A stretch of DNA of 6,139 bases from 66-474 sp035277545. Lineage in GTDB: Bacteria > Pseudomonadota > Gammaproteobacteria > Xanthomonadales > Rhodanobacteraceae. The stretch is taken from assembly GCA_035277545.1 (NCBI GenBank), contig DATEKI010000177.1:1-6139 (forward strand), read 5' to 3'. Below are positions 5,204-6,139 of this stretch, piece by piece. The position numbers and the translations under genes are program-made. Positions within the stretch are counted from its first letter, which is position 1. Every line of letters starts with the position of its first letter. Below the pieces are notes generated by a model, which worked only from the letters and a program-made list of their open reading frames with translations, ran no database searches and was not told where the DNA came from.

Positions 5204-5284
5204 ATGTTGTTGGAACCGGGGCCCCTGCCGCGGTTTGCGGGCAAACGGCGACGGCCACAAGCCGCCGCACGCTTGCCGCGATGA
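5204..5284 (+). CDS. Possible 26-residue Arg-rich leader peptide (speculative)
   Basis: An ATG at 5204 opens 26 codons ending at TGA 5282-5284. The peptide has six arginines (residues 10, 15, 16, 17, 23, 26), including a Lys-Arg-Arg-Arg run at 14-17 (codons 5243-5254). It lies ahead of an arginine-biosynthesis gene, and its stop falls inside the left arm of the hairpin at 5277-5302, the arrangement expected of an attenuation leader. Against this, no good Shine-Dalgarno sequence precedes the ATG, no clear promoter lies between the terminator and the ATG, no T-tract terminator lies between the hairpins and argF', and Arg codons are common by chance in GC-rich DNA. Confidence 0.2.
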   Translation: MLLEPGPLPRFAGKRRRPQAAARLPR

Positions 5285-5321
5285 ACGATGACGCTCATCG
5301 CGCCGGCACATCCCTGTGCCG
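5277..5321 (+). promoter_or_regulatory. Two tandem perfect hairpins upstream of argF'
   Basis: Hairpin one pairs CGCGATGA (5277-5284) with TCATCGCG (5295-5302), with a 10-base loop. Hairpin two pairs CGGCACA (5304-5310) with TGTGCCG (5315-5321), loop TCCC. Only one base separates them. They end 65 bases before the argF' ATG and could form part of its untranslated leader. No T-run follows, so they are not terminators. Confidence 0.4.
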
Positions 5322-5386
5322 ATTGGCTGTCCTCGTTCCGTCCGTGACAGGCCGGGTTTGCAATATTGAACATGGGGTTGAAACTG

Positions 5387-6139
5387 ATGCTTCGCCATTT
5401 CATCACCACCCAGGACTGGAGCCGCGCCGAGGTGGATGCGCTGCTCGATCGAGCCGCCGTGTTCAAGCGCTCGCCCGCTGGTACGCAGTTGGCGGGCAAG
5501 TCGGTCGCGTTGCTGTTCTTCAATCCATCGATGCGCACGCGCGCCAGCTTTGAGATCGGCGCGTTCCAGTTGGGCGGCCACGCGGTGGTGCTGTCACCCG
5601 GCAAGGATGCATGGCCGATCGAGTTCGACGCCGGCACGGTGATGGACGGCGAGGCCGAGGAACACGTCGCCGAAGTGGCACGCGTGCTGTCGCGCTATGT
5701 CGATTTGATATGCGTCCGCGCGTTCCCGAAGTTCAGGGACTGGTCGGTCGATCGCGAGGATCGCGTGATCAAGGCGTTCGCCGAGTACGCCACGGTCCCG
5801 GTGATCAACATGGAAACCATCACGCATCCGTGCCAGGAACTCGCGCACGCGCTGGCGTTGAAAGAGCATTTGGGTGAGCTGCGCGGCAGGAAGTACGTGC
5901 TGACCTGGACGTACCACCCGAAGCCGCTCAACACCGCGGTGGCCAATTCCGCACTGTTGATCGCGACCAGGATGGGCATGGACGTGACGCTGCTGTGTCC
6001 CACGCCGGATTACGTGCTGGACGAGCGTTACATGGCTTTCGGCGAGCAGAACGCGCGCGAGAACGGCGGTTCGCTGCGGGTGACGCACGACATCGAGGAA
6101 GCGTATCGCGGCGCCGATGCAGTGTACGCCAAGAGCTGG
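5387..6139 (+). CDS. argF': N-acetylornithine carbamoyltransferase (partial, 3' end missing)
   Basis: The frame runs 251 codons from ATG 5387 to the window edge without a stop; the family is about 340 residues, so roughly a quarter is missing. The enzyme transfers carbamoyl phosphate to N-acetylornithine, giving N-acetylcitrulline, in the arginine pathway known from Xanthomonas. Seen: the carbamoyl-phosphate loop SMRTR (residues 48-52), the Trp/Pro-containing DAWPIEF segment (74-80), EEHVAEVARVL, the HPCQE motif for carbamoyl binding, and the TWTYHPKPLNTAVANS block typical of acetylornithine rather than ornithine enzymes. The Glu reported to favour acetyl- over succinylornithine (Glu92 in Xanthomonas numbering) appears to be E91 here. 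ATG 5387 has GGGG upstream (5374-5377); an in-frame ATG at 5372 is the alternative but lacks a ribosome site. The catalytic C-terminal part, including the carboxylated Lys, lies outside the window. Confidence 0.94.
   Translation, partial: MLRHFITTQDWSRAEVDALLDRAAVFKRSPAGTQLAGKSVALLFFNPSMRTRASFEIGAFQLGGHAVVLSPGKDAWPIEFDAGTVMDGEAEEHVAEVARVLSRYVDLICVRAFPKFRDWSVDREDRVIKAFAEYATVPVINMETITHPCQELAHALALKEHLGELRGRKYVLTWTYHPKPLNTAVANSALLIATRMGMDVTLLCPTPDYVLDERYMAFGEQNARENGGSLRVTHDIEEAYRGADAVYAKSW

Larger units (their letters stand above)
4886..5386. other. Intergenic stretch of 501 bases ahead of argF'
   Basis: There is no gene with recognisable domains on either strand. The plus frame 4906-5193 is open but reads as a Cys/Pro/Arg-rich string with no family likeness. 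The stretch contains, in order, a weak hairpin (4912-4943), an inverted-repeat element (5041-5080), a strong terminator (5157-5191), an Arg-rich micro-ORF (5204-5284) and two tandem hairpins (5277-5321). No convincing promoter for argF' was found; GTGACA (5344-5349) and TATTGA (5364-5369) are spaced only 14 bases apart. Confidence 0.6.

Noticed and set aside
5344..5369. Sigma70 promoter for argF' (GTGACA with TATTGA)
   Set aside because: The boxes are only 14 bases apart, too close for a normal sigma70 promoter, and the -10 match is partial.
5356..5375. Arginine-repressor (ARG box) site before argF'
   Set aside because: The AT-rich patch around 5361-5370 has only a vague half-site likeness; a paired ARG box is not present.
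4831..5637. A 268-codon minus-strand open frame opposite the start of argF'
   Set aside because: It crosses the terminator and overlaps a clear argF' reading frame; no domain is visible.

Overview
The window is GC-rich, densely coded bacterial chromosome. It most resembles a gammaproteobacterium of the Xanthomonadales (Xanthomonas, Lysobacter, Rhodanobacter and relatives). The strongest clue is the right-hand gene, an N-acetylornithine carbamoyltransferase (argF') of the type described from Xanthomonas. The CysS and PgsA sequences are also Xanthomonas-like from memory. The family or genus cannot be fixed from this sequence alone.

Layout. Positions 1-1306, plus strand: the 3' end of uvrC, a 224-base gap with two REP-like palindromes, pgsA (phosphatidylglycerophosphate synthase), tRNA-Gly(GCC) with a good promoter overlapping the end of pgsA, a hairpin, and tRNA-Cys(GCA). 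This is the order of E. coli uvrC-pgsA-glyW-cysT, but without the third tRNA (leuZ). Positions 1307-1717 hold no intact gene. They contain a perfect GC hairpin, a short stretch that reads like the C-terminus of an S53 (sedolisin) peptidase and is probably a gene relic, and a terminator serving the minus strand. Positions 1718-4206, minus strand: cysS, then sufE (sharing one base, TGATG), then a possible GNAT-like protein of unknown function. Positions 4207-4351 are a divergent promoter region with an inverted repeat. Positions 4352-4885, plus strand: a secreted glycine-zipper envelope protein. Positions 4886-5386 hold no firm gene: a weak hairpin, an inverted-repeat element, a very strong rho-independent terminator, an Arg-rich micro-ORF and two tandem perfect hairpins. 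From 5387 to the end is argF', cut by the window edge.

How the genes relate. CysS charges tRNA-Cys (encoded about 1.5 kb from the end of cysS), and SufE handles cysteine-derived sulfur for Fe-S cluster assembly, so the middle of the window has a cysteine theme. PgsA makes the phosphatidylglycerol precursor. UvrC is DNA repair. ArgF' commits the cell to the acetylated route of arginine synthesis.

Most of this is housekeeping DNA. I found no defence, mobile or clearly new system. The parts most worth a second look are the non-coding stretch ahead of argF', the orphan terminator in it, and the peptidase relic beside the tRNAs.
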